Shown here: positions 15,501-25,399 of the stretch, piece by piece
Layout of the letters: the number at the start of each line of letters is the position of its first letter
Position numbering within the stretch: the stretch's first letter is position 1
Source: Patagioenas fasciata
Lineage: Eukaryota > Chordata > Aves > Columbiformes > Columbidae
Direction: 5' to 3'
Assembly (NCBI RefSeq): GCF_037038585.1
Contig: NW_027288510.1
Span: forward strand, 1,245,001 to 1,309,000
Length of the DNA stretch: 64,000 bases
Position numbers and translations under genes: made by a program
Notes under the pieces: model-generated
Told to the model about the DNA's origin: nothing
The model's database searches: none
Seen by the model: only the letters and a program-made list of their open reading frames with translations

Positions 15501-18500
15501 TCGACACACCAGCACATCCGCTTGAACAAATACCTAGTAAGGCAAAAAAATAATGTGGAAATACCAGTTGTCCCTTGCTTTGTCTTGCAAGGTTGCTTGA
15601 AATGAAGTGATGAGGGGAAATTGAGACGGAGAGAGATGCAGCAGTTTTCCTCATTAACAGGCTGGTGTGCACTATGCTTTTAATTATTGTTTCACAGCTC
15701 ACTCCGCAGGCTCTCCCTCTGACTCCAGATACTGCAGCTTCTACTGTCCCTGGAGTGTGGGACAGCCACGGAAGGAGGAAACAGACACTGGTCAAAACGC
15801 ACAGTGCCCCAGCTCAAAACCTCCCCACTGGCTTTTGTCTGCAGCCCATATCCACAGTGTGCCCATGGCATCCATGGAATCCCAGCAGTCAGTGCCCCAG
15901 AGCCTTTACAGGGTCCCAGTAAACCTGTCACCAACACTGTCCTCATGATACCCTGCAGTTATTCCTGTGTCTATTTATATTCCTCTCTACACTGACCAGC
16001 ATAATTTGGTTTATTTCACATCAAACCCTACTGGAAACCATCATTATGAATACTTTTAAAATAGGCACCAGTCATGACAGTTTTCAACATAGTTAATTAA
16101 GGAACACATAAAAGTATATGGCACATTTAAAGCAGTAAAACTGCAAACACCAGCAACCTGTACACTGGCCATCCAACCCTACACACTGAGAACGCAGCAA
16201 CAATCAACAAAGAAATTCATTTGGGATGTGTGTGGAGAGCAGATGAATGTGTGTGGTCAGCCACGTGAGAGATAACAGGTACATGCAAGGTCTGTACAAG
16301 AGGTACATACAGTATCTGTATAAGAGGTATATACAGTGTCTGTATAACAGGTACATATGGTGTCTGTATGTCTGTGGTCTCCAGACACAGCCATGTGGTA
16401 AGGAGAGCATAGGGAGCTCCCACATTCACACTCAGACCTGCTCTCTGCAGAACATCTCCTGTGGCTCAAGGAGCCCTTGGCCACACTGGGAGCTCAGGGA
16501 TGACACCCCAATGTCCCTGCCTCAGGTGACAGATCTGGCAAACAGGGACACCCCTGAGCCACAGCACCCCAGTTTGATGGACTATGAGGATGCGAAGGGA
16601 CAACCTGGTGAGGAACGTGTCCCTGCTCCTCCCCAGGCCCACGTGGCACAGCCAAGGGGATCCTGCCATCTGGCCTCTCCAAGACAGGCAGGACCCAGCT
16701 CTAGGGTGTCATAGAATCATAGAACCATTTCAGTTGCAAGAGACCCTTAAGATCATTGAGTCCAACCATAACCTAAATCTGTCTCTGATGGCACCAGGAG
16801 ACCTGGGAGATTACATTGCTTTATTTACAGCTGTGCAAACCACACCTCCAGTAATCCTCCTTTTCTTGCCCCAACAGGAGCAAGGAGTCCAACGGGACTC
16901 CTGAGAGCAAAAAACACACCTATCAACCTGACCAGCTTACATATGCACTGAGCAGGACATAGTAAAACACAGTCTTAGACTCGCTGTAACAGGAGACCTA
17001 ACAGCAAAAGAGTGGCCCCATTCCCTGGTATCAGGTGAAGCTATAGAAAGGAAAGATGCCAGCAAGTGATCTCCTGGCTACAGAGTTCTCCTGACGGTTT
17101 GCAATGTTTTTCAAGACCAGAGTCTCACCTCCACCATCTCCAGTCTCTTCAGGAAGGTGTCCAGCCTCGCAAACACCATCGTGGAGCTGAAGTCCCACTC
17201 CCTCACTTCTTGGCCTGGTTCATAATACATGTGCAGTTTTTCCCTTCTCTCCTCAAATGCCTCTTTGAACATGTTCAGGATACCGAGCACCATTCGCACC
17301 TTGCCCAGGCTCTCCTCCATGTCCCCTTTCAGAAGGTCTTCTGGAGACAGGTACACCAGGGCCTGGAAGAGCAAAATCACACCTGAGAGGTCACTTCTGC
17401 CATCATGGAAAACAAGGACTTCTTGTGTTGAACACATTTGAACCTGTTTATTAAGTTAAATGTTGCCTAAAGAATCACTTTTCCAGGGAAGGACAATAGG
17501 AAGAAGGGGAGAGGGGACACAGGGGACTGCAAACACAGGCATCACAGCCACAGACCTGCTCAATGAGAAGGTTGCAGATCTCCTGGAGCAGCACCACTAT
17601 CCGCACGGGCATGTTGTAGTGCTTGGAGGTGACCCAGATCAAACACACCACGTGGAGCAGGGGGAGCAGGAAAGGCTTCACCTCGCTGAACTCAACCCTC
17701 TCTACGTCTTCCAAGCGGCGCTTGAGGGGTGTCAGGTGCAGGTGAACGTCCTGAGCTTCAGTCAAAGCTGTGTTGAGAGACGTGAGAAGCGGTAAGAACC
17801 ACCCAGCTGCGGTGTGCTGGGTTCCCAGCTAGGTGCTGGCCTCACCACATGGAAAAGTGCCTGGGAAAAGAAACTGTCCTGACAAGCACTGAGCACCCTC
17901 AGCCACCTGTGTGCTGCAGGTCACTCACTCGTGAACATCACTCACCTGCGGCAGTAACCAGAACAGAAATAAGCTGATGTGATGGCAGGGGACAGGGAGC
18001 TGGGACAGGGCTTCGTGGAGAGCCTGAGTCCACAACTGCTAAAAAGTCACACGGAATTTGCCCAACAGCACCAAAAATACAGTGCTGCCATGGCTGTGAG
18101 CCATGGCCTTGCTGTACAGCACGACAGGCTGTACAGCCTTGGCCTGAGCCCTTTTTAGCTCAGTTTTGGCTCAAGCAACTCCTTGTCCAGTGGGCAGATG
18201 ACGACGGCCCCACTAGTCCTGACTGTAATAGAAAACCTGTCAACAGTAAAGCAACTGATGTCTGACTCGTCGAAAGCTTTAGCTTAGCTCTGTACAGCTG
18301 TGTGGTTTTACCCTGAAGAATTACCCCAGAGCGCAAGCATTAATAAAACCAGATCGTTGTGCAATTAAACCTGTGGACCAACAAGAAGTGACAGAAGTGC
18401 TTGAATGCATGCAAAAATAACCCCTAAGGCCCAAGACCAAGGAAGAAGAGACTCCCACTATCAGCATCACCCTCCCAGCAAATCCACCAACAGCAGCCAC

Positions 18501-21500
18501 ACCAGTACAATGCCAGGGAAAGGGGCAGAGACTTAAAAGCAGGTGCACACAAATCTGAACTGCGCTGTAATGGAAATTAACAATTATAGTCCAAATTATC
18601 CAATTAGGGTTAGTATCGCTGTAGCCGGATTAAAACCAAATATTTGTTGTATTTTGATTAAACCCTGAAAGTATTAATTAGTTTAACAATGAACCCTTGG
18701 CTCCTTATATAAGGGGTGTTTCTCCAGCCCATTTAAACTGCACAATGCAGAGTGTGACACAGATCCTTAAGAGATTCAATGTTTGCACGTGAAGTGGTGA
18801 AGAACAGTGTTTTCTGCCAGCACGTGCACAGCTAACACAGTCTAGATGGTTTCATTGTGCCAGAGAGCAGCTGGGTTGGACATGGATGTCCAGCTGTGTT
18901 GGTCTGCAGGGACAGACCAGCAGGACTACACTGTTTTTCACTACAGACAGGGATTTGCAATATTTCCTTGGGCTGCGCTCAACTCCCCTAAGCAAAGCAA
19001 AGCAAGGAAATTCGGGCTGCAGTGGCCAAAGCCTGAGAAGCAGCGCTCTAACAAAGCAGTCTTAGGTACAAGATCTGTCCTCTTAGTCTGAACTCCCGTT
19101 CCTGCATAATAACACCAGAGGAGCTGGTGGAAGTTGAGGTGAGTCCTGTTAGAGTAATGCAAACACTTTATTACAGCAGAATAAATTCCCAAACCCATTC
19201 ACCCTGAACTTTGGCAAGAGTCTGGCTCAACAGACCAGCGATGGAGCTTGTCCCAGCCTGGAAACAAAAGCCTAGACTCAAGCACAAGCAGCCCAGTCTC
19301 AATTCACAAACTAGAAAGATTTGGCTTGAAATCAGTCACACCAGGCCACGAAGAAAGGCCAGAAGCCAGCACTGTGGTAAAGTTGCCCCAGCATCTCACC
19401 TGCCTCAACATCCATTAGCATGGTTTTGAAGGCTGGGATGTAGCTGCTCTCAACTCTCTCCAGCAGCTCCATCATGTTCCTGACCTTCCTCGTTGTCAGC
19501 TGGTTGTAAATGCATTCCAGGTCATCACACCTACAGCAACCGAGACACAGAATCACAGAATCAGTTGGTTGGAAGAGACCCTCAAGATCGAGTCCAACCA
19601 TAACCTAACCCCTGGCACTGCCCCGTGTCCCTGAGAATGTCATCTCTGTGACTGTTCAACCCCTCCAGGAATGGTGACTCCACCACTGCCCTGGGCAGCC
19701 TGTTCCAATGCTTCACAACCCCTTCTGGGAAGAAATGTTTCCTAATATCCAACCTCAGCCTCCCCTGGCGCAACTTGAGGCCGTTTCCTCTCATCCTGGC
19801 GCTTGTTCCTGGGGAGCAGAGCCCGACCCCCCCTGGCTCCAAGCTCCTTTCAGGCAGTGCAGAGATCAGAAGGTCTCCCCTCAGCTCCTGTTCTCCAGCT
19901 GAACCCCCCAGGTCCCTCAGCCACTCCCATCACACTTGTGCTCCAGCCCCTCACCAGCTCTATTCCCTTCTCTCAACTCACTCCACTACCTCAAGGTCTT
20001 TCTTGGCCTGAGGGGCCCAAAACTGATTTGAGGTTTGGCTTCCCCAGCGCTGAGTACAGTGGGACAGTCATTGCCCTGGGCCTGCTGGCCACACTGTTCT
20101 TGATGCACACCAGGATGCTGGTGGCCATGTTACCCACCTACACTGGGCCATCAGCTGTCCCCCAACATCATCTGTTTCCCCTGGGCCTGATTCAGGGCTT
20201 CCTCCAGCTACACATGGACTGTGGAAATGGGAGAAAGCTGCATGAGGCACAGACAAACCCTACAGGACAGAAAGTGCTGAGTTCAGCATGACAGCAGCTC
20301 TGCTACTGACAGAACGTCGCTGAAAAAAAGCCATCGTGTTTCTGCAGGCATTAGCAACAGCTCTCCAGCCAGCAGGGCTTTGCCCCGAGTCAGCCTGAAC
20401 CAGTACAGCACAAAGGTTTTCAAAGGGCAGGAGGAAATACCACTCCCAGGCTCCTGAGCATCTAAAGCCCCTCTGGCCCTGACAGATGAACAGCAGCCAG
20501 CTGAGATGCACCATTTCCAGACAGCCCCCAGCAGGTGTCCATCAGCAATTACTCCTGTGGATGGCTCCTAGTGAACAGTGACCAAAGAGTGCCCAGAGCG
20601 GGTGTGGAGTCTCCTTCTCTGAGACATTCGAACCCGCCTGGACCCACCTGTGTGATCTGCTCTGTGACCCTGCGTGAGCAGGGCTTGGACTGGGGGATCT
20701 GCAGAGGTCCCTTCAGCCCAACCAGCCTGGGATTCTGTAAAGGGCATTTCTGAAAAAAGTCCCTTGAGGTGTAGCCCCTGTGGTGGGGCTAAGTTAAAAC
20801 ACAGCCAGCTGCCCAGTGACCTCCCAGGCACTTTGCAGATCATGATGATTTTCTGTGCGGGAGCAATTTTCCTTAGTTGAAGCCTACATGAACCCCAAGT
20901 GGCCTGTTCTTCTCAACTCATGGAATTAGCAGCTCCACCACCAGCACTCTCCCTCTACACAAAACCAGCACCACAGGGCACCATGCACTGGCCAGGCTGC
21001 TCTGGGTACCTGTTCTTCCAGAACTCCAGCTCCACCTTCGGGTTCGGATTGCTGCCTTGCAGGAGAGGCTCTGAAGACTCTTTCTTCAGTGCCTCCTGGA
21101 TCTGGTGGCTCCAGTCTATGATGGCCGACTCCATGGCATACACCAGAGATTTATCTATCCGTTCCATGCTGTAGTAAACAGAGTACGTGATTAACTTTGT
21201 TGATGTGCATTGCTCAGTTGGATCTACTTCCAATGGCCGTGTGGGCAGCTGGATTTTACAGGGTTTCACATTTCAAAACCACAAAACAATCAAACCCCAT
21301 AAGATTTTGTCACTGGTTTAATATAGGAATTACACTCTGGAGAAAATGGCTGAATGTCTGCAGCAGTGTGGGCAACAACACTGTTCATAAAGTGAATGGT
21401 GGAAATGAAGAGCCAGTCGCCACCTCTCTGCACAGCCAGTCATTGTCACATCAGATCCATTCAGGTTCAGGATCTGACCTGGAGACTCACACATCCAGCA

Positions 21501-24500
21501 AGATTCTCTCTCCCCATACCATTCTCCCTCAAAATATTCTACATCCCTGCAGTCATTAACTCACTTAATTCAGCAAGAAACACCACCAAGTGGGCTGGGA
21601 AGCTGAGGACAGGTCACCCCACTGCCTTGGAAGCAGTAACTTCTCACAAAATCCCACCCGCACCACGTCCTGTCTGAGGAGTGATTCATTCCACTGCACC
21701 CACACATCTCCTGGGGTTCCACAGGGGCACGCACGCAGCCCAGACACGATGACAACTTGATGTACAAACGCATCTGCTTCTCTGGACCTTCCAGAACCTG
21801 TTATTTTGGGGTGGTACTCACGATTTCTCATTTTCCAGATCAATGTCCTCAATTCCCTCTGAGCCAGCTGGGAGAGGCAGCAAGGTCTTGCCGTCTACTT
21901 GGCCAACAACTGTGAAAATGGTACTTTTGAGGTTGTGGACATGACGCACGATGTCTTGTGACACCACTTGTGGCCAGCCCTGATGGTTCTTCTTGTTCGT
22001 TAGGATGGGCACGATCACCTACAGCGGGAGTCACGGAAGACCAATGGAGAAAAAAGTGCAGCAGGAGACGGACAGGCCACCAGGCTCTGAGGTCTGTGCT
22101 TGGCCAAGCCTGGAGACCCATATTCATTGCTGTCTCAAGCAGTTCCCATGTGAAATAGAGGCAGCTGATGATGAATGGGCATCTCTACAGGCCCACTTTA
22201 TACAGCAGAACACCCTTTTCCCCAAATCCAAGCAGCCAAGGAGGGTGGAAGCCAGTAGGCAAAGTGAGCAGCCCCATCCCCAGGCTCTCCCAGCCTTTCA
22301 AGCCCGCAACTGGAGATGGCCCCATGGGCTGCTGTCCCTTGCCCTCACAACTGTCCCCGGTGCTTGGTCCCCATGTCCCTGCCCACGGGCACAGCCGTCA
22401 GGCTGCCCTTTGAGCCTGCCAGGGCTGGGCTGAGCTCAGTGTGCTGCAAGGGAAGGTCTGCTGGTACCCCCTGGGATACACTGGTGGTGAGGGTCCCCCA
22501 GGTCCCAGCTGCAGCCCACCAAACAGGAGCTTTGCCTTTATCAGCACTTTTACTGACCCGGCAGCATGGGGTTGTGGGGCTGGTCGGGGTTTGCCCAGAT
22601 TTGAGCTGCTTTTGGCTTGTTTGAGCTGTGACAGCAACACCGTGTCTGTCACCTATCCTGGCTGGCTCTGCACTGGGACCAGCCTGTGGCAACAGCCTAA
22701 CAAAGCCAGGTTGTCCCTAGTGACAAACAACAGCCCTTTGTGTTACTGGACTCAGGGTGGGGGTAGGGGAGGGGGGGGAGGTGACTAAAGGCATAAAAAT
22801 AGCTGCAAATGGACATAAAATTGAAACGGAATAAAGCAGCTCAGCACCTCCATGGTGCTGTCCCAGGATGCTGAAGACTCTTTGGAACTGTGGCTGGCTC
22901 TGTAGACCCGAAGAAGACCCGACCAGCCACCTTCGTGCCCAGGGAGCCGTGGGAAGGGGGAGCACAACCCCAGGGAACACACGGGCAGGTGCTGACGAGT
23001 TCACCTTCAGCAGTTTTAGCTGCATTATTAGCAAGATGTGTCTCTATTACTTAAAGCATGTGGACTGCTAATGCCAGTGATGTTGTAACCAGGCAAATGA
23101 TAGCCGTTCATTTTCTTTCTGACTGTTAAAATGATAACTGGACTCAGGATGAAGCCCCAGCCCACAGAGCAGGTGTGTTCCCTTCGGCACCGCAGGAGTG
23201 AAGCAACAAGTGGACAAGGTCACCAGCTGTGACCCCTCACTGAATAAAGACAAAGTGTGGGCAGAGGAACACACGACCCCAACCCCAGGAAATTCAAGAC
23301 CTTTTTCACCTTCACGCAGACCCACCCCATCTGCCTGACCCAGCACCACCGCTGCTTTTGCCTTCAAGTGAAGCTTGAGAGGAAAATAGGATGAAAACCA
23401 GGCACAATCTGCTCCCTGCAGAAATACTGCATGTCTGCACAGGGGAGAGCAAAGCCTGCAAACACGCAGCTGGGACGCACAATCCCGGCTCCCAAAGGCA
23501 TTCAGAAAACAGGATTTAACAGGATCTGCCAAAGTGTTCCTACCCCACCATCTACCCATAGCAGACGGTGCTTGCAATGCTATTGGCCAGCCGTGATGCA
23601 AAACCACTGTTTGTGCAGACTTCGCAAGACCACGGGGCTCATCAAAACAAAAGCTCCCCGTATAAATAATGTGTTTTCTCACAAAACCAGGATAACCAGT
23701 CTGGCAGCCTGCTCTTGGGAATCCAATCTATCAGTCACCATCTTAATATACCAAACATCATGATCAGAGCTTCTCAAATCCAGCAGCTCCTCTGCTTTCC
23801 CATTACAGCCTCATTCCTGAGACTTCTCCAGGTGAGGAGCCATCAGGAATAAACCGAAACAACATTGTCTAGTTCAGGCTAATAACACAGCAAAGCAAAA
23901 GCACTCGAACCTCTTGACGATCTCTTTAAGAAAACATCAGCCCACCTGAGATAACCCGACACTGAGCTACAGGAGGCTCCTGAACATCACAAAACACTTT
24001 TTCACTAGGAGAGTAATCGAGCACTGGCCCAGGTTGCTCAAAGAGGTTGTGAAGTCTCCATCCTTAGAGATAATGAAGAGCTACCTGGACATGGCCCTGG
24101 GCAACTGGCTCTGGATGGCCCTGCTTGAGCAGGGGTTTGGAGTAGGTGACCTGCAGATGTCCCCTCCAGCACCTGTGGGTACATCAGTCCCACAAGGACC
24201 CCACTGATAGACAGAGCTGATGTGGATCAGCATTCAGGTGGTTTATATGAGTTCTAAAGCCGTCCATGGTACTGCAAAGGGCAGAGTTAAGGGTACAAGT
24301 GCATCAGCAGAGAAGGGAGGGAGGCCAAGGAGCCTGTCTGTAGGAGGGGACACCTTCCCCGCTGCCATGTGCGAGGGGCACCCGGTACTCATGGGTGCCA
24401 GGGCTCCCTCTGCACCTCCGGGGCTGCCCAGGCCTCACAGGATCCCAGCCTGGTTAGGTTGAAGGGATCTCTGCAGATCCCCCAGTCCAAGCCCTGCTCA

Positions 24501-25001
24501 CGCAGGGTCACAGAGCAGATCACACAGGTGGGTCCAGGCGAGTTTCAATGTCTCAGAGAAGGAGACTCCACACCCGCCCTGGGCAGCCTGGGCCAGGCTC
24601 TGCCATCTCCCAGCAAACAAATTTCTCCTCATGTTGAGCCTGCCCCCGTGGCCCCTCATCCTCACCTCCTCCACGAGGGCGGCAAAGTGCCGCAGGGCAT
24701 CGGCGGGCAGGTCCCCGCAGAGCAGCTCCCCGGGGCCGGCGCCGGGGGCCCGCAGGAAGAACAGCCCCTTGCGGCGGGCGGCGGGGGGCGGCGGGGGCGG
24801 CCCCAGCTCCAGCTCCCCGGCCGGGCCCCGCCAGAGCAGCAGCGCCGGCCCCGCCGGCCCCGCCAGGAAGCTCCGCAGCAGCGGCCCCGCCGCCTCCCCG
24901 CCTGCCCAGCGCTCCCAGCGCTCCGCCGGCACCCCCAGCCCCCGCGCCGCGCACCGGCACAGCCGCTCGGCGCCGGGCACCGGCTCCACCGCCTGCTCCA
25001 T
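418..25001 (-). CDS. DNAH9: Axonemal dynein heavy chain, N-terminal tail (15 exons, gene continues to the left)
   Basis: Seen: fifteen minus-strand exons with AG/GT borders join in phase into about 897 codons from an ATG at 25,001. No stop or frameshift was found. Family knowledge: axonemal outer-arm beta heavy chains are about 4,400-4,500 residues; the first ~900 form the DHC_N1 tail that binds the partner heavy chain and intermediate chains, while the AAA+ motor and stalk follow. Typical beta-chain stretches are visible, e.g. [12 protein letters not shown] (exon 2), [10 protein letters not shown] (exon 5), [13 protein letters not shown] (exon 8), [13 protein letters not shown] (exon 12) and [11 protein letters not shown] (exon 15). 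Exons 8, 10, 12 and 15 read closest to DNAH9 as I remember it, while exons 2, 3 and 6 read closer to DNAH17. I call DNAH9 with DNAH17 as the alternative. Role: ATP-driven sliding of doublet microtubules in motile cilia. An X-box lies upstream. The motor exons are outside the window. Confidence 0.88.
1446..1830 (-). mobile_element. CR1 LINE fragment, 3' end
   Basis: Begins with the CR1 3' terminus in reverse (atcatagaatcattctgg, then gaccctcaagatcatcgaat) and continues into the conserved 3' region. It lies in dynein intron 14 and is 5'-truncated, as usual for CR1. Confidence 0.85.
3306..3547 (-). CDS. DNAH9: Dynein exon 14 (residues 771-851)
   Basis: 242 nt, phase 1 to 0, acceptor TTTTTACCAG, donor GTGAGG. 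It encodes [20 protein letters not shown] and [20 protein letters not shown], a predicted helical, coiled-coil-like part of the tail. Confidence 0.92.
4710..5345 (+). mobile_element. CR1 LINE fragment, about 640 bp
   Basis: Sense-oriented CR1 3' portion including ggctgagagagctggggctg and gatctccagaggtctcttca, ending cagtctgggattctgtgaaa. It lies in dynein intron 13, close to the exon 13 donor. Confidence 0.85.
5388..5643 (-). CDS. DNAH9: Dynein exon 13 (residues 686-771)
   Basis: 256 nt, phase 0 to 1, acceptor TTTCTGCAG, donor GTGAGC. It encodes [34 protein letters not shown] and [16 protein letters not shown]1 element ends about 40 bp downstream of the donor, at 5,345. Confidence 0.92.
7532..7658 (-). 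CDS. DNAH9: Dynein exon 12 (residues 643-685)
   Basis: 127 nt, phase 2 to 0, acceptor TTCGGCAG, donor GTAAGA. It encodes [20 protein letters not shown] and [16 protein letters not shown], close to DNAH9. Confidence 0.92.
8290..8553 (+). mobile_element. CR1 LINE 3' fragment
   Basis: Sense CR1 3' end with gcaccaggggaggttcagac, ttaggaaacatttcttcccc and the terminal octamer-like attctatgattctataag. It stops about 50 bp before dynein exon 11. Confidence 0.85.
8606..8674 (-). CDS. DNAH9: Dynein exon 11 (residues 620-643)
   Basis: A small 69 nt exon, phase 2 to 2, acceptor GCCACCAG, donor GTAAGT. It encodes [16 protein letters not shown] and joins exon 12 at R-Y-Q-E-K. It is too short to stand out as a reading frame and was found by splice phase and family fit. 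Confidence 0.85.
10488..10601 (-). CDS. DNAH9: Dynein exon 10 (residues 582-620)
   Basis: 114 nt, phase 2 to 2, acceptor CTCCCCAG. It encodes [20 protein letters not shown]. The donor is chosen at CT before GTGCGT because only that phase joins exon 11 as [11 protein letters not shown], matching the family; the donor site itself is weak. Confidence 0.8.
11577..11731 (-). CDS. DNAH9: Dynein exon 9 (residues 531-582)
   Basis: 155 nt, phase 0 to 2. It encodes [20 protein letters not shown] and [16 protein letters not shown]. Two GT donors lie four bases apart (GTAGGTAG); only the downstream one, AG before GTAGAA, keeps frame with exon 10 ([12 protein letters not shown]). Confidence 0.85.
12456..12572 (-). 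CDS. DNAH9: Dynein exon 8 (residues 492-530)
   Basis: 117 nt, phase 0 to 0, acceptor TTTGTGCAG, donor GTTTGT. It encodes [20 protein letters not shown], the exon most clearly like DNAH9 rather than DNAH17. Confidence 0.92.
13005..13197 (+). mobile_element. CR1 LINE 3' fragment, degraded
   Basis: A diverged sense CR1 piece with ggttgcccagagaggctgtg and gggtgatctccagaggtcct, ending near gggtttctgtaatt. It lies in dynein intron 7. Confidence 0.7.
13925..14135. mobile_element. Possible ancient DNA-transposon relic
   Basis: The segment has the repeated style of an old amniote-wide non-autonomous element: caagcatcctgaaaaatcat followed by gggtaggtcttatttttggg and gaaacatggta. I recall this motif from reptile and bird genomes but cannot name the family with certainty. 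It lies in dynein intron 7. Confidence 0.35.
14453..14656 (-). CDS. DNAH9: Dynein exon 7 (residues 424-491)
   Basis: 204 nt, phase 0 to 0, acceptor TTTTGTCAG, donor GTAGGT. It encodes [20 protein letters not shown] and [20 protein letters not shown]. Confidence 0.92.
16272..16376. repeat. Short tandem repeat, about 30 bp unit, 3-4 copies
   Basis: Units of the type gtacatacagtatctgtata / agaggt recur three to four times with small changes. It is intronic (dynein intron 6). No coding role is likely. Confidence 0.75.
16709..16800 (-). mobile_element. CR1 LINE 3' end, about 90 bp
   Basis: Short antisense CR1 terminus: tcatagaatcatagaacc followed by gagacccttaagatcattga and the ccaaccataacct block. 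It lies in dynein intron 6. Confidence 0.75.
17129..17362 (-). CDS. DNAH9: Dynein exon 6 (residues 346-423)
   Basis: 234 nt, phase 0 to 0, acceptor CTCTTCCAG, donor GTGAGA. It encodes [20 protein letters not shown] and [20 protein letters not shown]. Confidence 0.92.
17556..17767 (-). CDS. DNAH9: Dynein exon 5 (residues 275-345)
   Basis: 212 nt, phase 1 to 0, acceptor CAACACAG, donor GTCTGT. It encodes [40 protein letters not shown] and [12 protein letters not shown], all typical of the beta-chain tail. Confidence 0.92.
18560..18745. other. AT-rich intronic stretch with TATA-like sequence, unassigned
   Basis: AT-rich intron 4 sequence containing ccttatataaggggtg, a near-palindromic TATA-like motif. 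It could be a solo LTR or a relic of another repeat, but no matching second copy is present in the window. Confidence 0.2.
19400..19530 (-). CDS. DNAH9: Dynein exon 4 (residues 231-275)
   Basis: 131 nt, phase 2 to 1. It encodes [20 protein letters not shown] and [20 protein letters not shown]1 fragment starts only about 15 bp upstream of the acceptor, at 19,546. Confidence 0.9.
19546..20250 (-). mobile_element. CR1 LINE fragment, about 700 bp
   Basis: Antisense CR1 with the terminal cacagaatcagttggttgga, the cagcctcccctggcgcaact block, the ccctcagccactcccatcac block and the upstream ctgctggccacactgttctt region. The right edge is approximate. Its left edge nearly touches dynein exon 4. Confidence 0.8.
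20588..20745 (+). mobile_element. CR1 LINE 3' fragment
   Basis: Sense CR1 piece with cagagcgggtgtggagtctc, ggacccacctgtgtgatctg and the ending gcctgggattctgtaaag. It lies in dynein intron 3. Confidence 0.8.
21010..21168 (-). CDS. DNAH9: Dynein exon 3 (residues 178-231)
   Basis: 159 nt, phase 2 to 2, acceptor TACTACAG, donor GTACCC. It encodes the conserved [20 protein letters not shown] and [10 protein letters not shown]. The donor is weak after the GT, but the phase fits exon 4 exactly ([13 protein letters not shown] across the junction). Confidence 0.9.
21822..22018 (-). CDS. DNAH9: Dynein exon 2 (residues 113-178)
   Basis: 197 nt between a CTGTAG acceptor and a GTGAGT donor, phase 0 to 2. 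It encodes [20 protein letters not shown] and the strongly conserved [12 protein letters not shown]. This exon reads closer to DNAH17 than to DNAH9 in my memory of the mammalian proteins. Confidence 0.9.
23985..24180 (+). mobile_element. CR1 LINE 3' fragment, degraded
   Basis: Sense CR1 piece with cactggcccaggttgctcaa, tgcttgagcaggggtttgga and gcagatgtcccctccagcac. It lies in dynein intron 1. Confidence 0.7.
24440..24662 (-). mobile_element. CR1 LINE fragment abutting the first dynein splice donor
   Basis: Antisense CR1 piece matching the 5,095-5,345 copy in reverse: tctgcagatcccccagtcc, cctgggcagcctgggccagg, caaacaaatttctcctcatg, then ctgcccccgtggcccctcat. The match reaches to within a few bases of the GTGAGG donor of exon 1, so the donor's downstream intron bases may be CR1-derived. 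Confidence 0.8.
24666..25001 (-). CDS. DNAH9: Dynein exon 1 (residues 1-112)
   Basis: Starts at the ATG at 25,001 ([10 protein letters not shown]) and ends GTGGAGGAG before a GTGAGG donor. The exon is rich in Ala, Gly and Pro, with a run of seven prolines ([10 protein letters not shown] region) and the family-typical KGLFFLR and CGDLPADAL. The first ~60 residues are poorly conserved in the family, so an alternative upstream start cannot be excluded, but this is the first ATG in frame after the CpG-rich leader. Confidence 0.85.
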
Positions 25002-25113
25002 CCGGCCGGCACCGGCGGGTGTTGGCGGGGAAGAGCCGCGTTGCCCGGGGGAAGGGACACTGCGAGGAGCCGGGGGCGGGCCGGGGCGGGACCCAGCTCG
25101 CCTGGGAGACGCA

Positions 25114-25128
25114 GCTGCCCCGGGCAAC
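25114..25128. promoter_or_regulatory. X-box (RFX-binding site) upstream of the dynein gene
   Basis: The 15 bases GCTGCC-CCG-GGCAAC fit the RFX X-box consensus RYYNYY-N(1-3)-RRNRAC at every position. The site lies 113-127 bp upstream of the dynein ATG. Family knowledge: RFX factors, with FOXJ1, drive axonemal dynein genes through such sites. A weaker half-site (GTTGCC followed by CGGGGGAAG) lies at 25,040. Function here is inferred from sequence and position only. Confidence 0.6.
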
Positions 25129-25135
25129 CACGGTA

Positions 25136-25380
25136 TCAACACAAGCTGGGGATGGAGGGCCTGAGAGCAGCCCTGCGAAGGACTTGGGGGTGCTGGGGGA
25201 TGCTCCCTCTGGGGGGGGTCTGGATACCACTGGATCCACCTGGGCACCCCCAAAGTGCCTTTTTAGCACTTATTTTTCTCCTGAAAAAGCAAACACAGTG
25301 GGGCTTTCTCCCACCTGGTTTGGCCTTTAGGAAGGGAAGAGCAGAAGAAGGGGCCTTGGGGACTAGAACCACTACGCAAA
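25136..25380. other. Intergenic, upstream of dynein promoter
   Basis: No gene seen. Reading frames across it are open by composition only and antisense to the dynein leader. The ERV fragment starts on the right. Confidence 0.4.
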
Positions 25381-25399
25381 CATTTGATTAGGGAGACAG

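Larger units (their letters stand above)
24660..25135 (-). promoter_or_regulatory. CpG island spanning dynein promoter and first exon
   Basis: Very G+C-rich and CpG-rich sequence covers the whole first coding exon and about 130 bp upstream of the ATG. It contains the X-box and several GC boxes. No TATA box is evident. The island ends sharply on the left at a CR1 fragment. Confidence 0.7.

Noticed and set aside
16204-16425. Tyr/Leu-rich minus-strand repeat protein
   Set aside because: It comes only from the 30 bp tandem repeat inside a dynein intron.
418-25001. Calling the dynein gene DNAH17 or DNAH11
   Set aside because: DNAH17-like stretches occur in early exons, but exons 8, 10, 12 and 15 match DNAH9 better. 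Kept as an alternative, not the call.
24369-25391. 340-codon plus-strand open frame over the dynein promoter
   Set aside because: It is antisense to dynein exon 1 and open because of GC-rich composition. The minus-strand exon has family motifs and a fitting donor.
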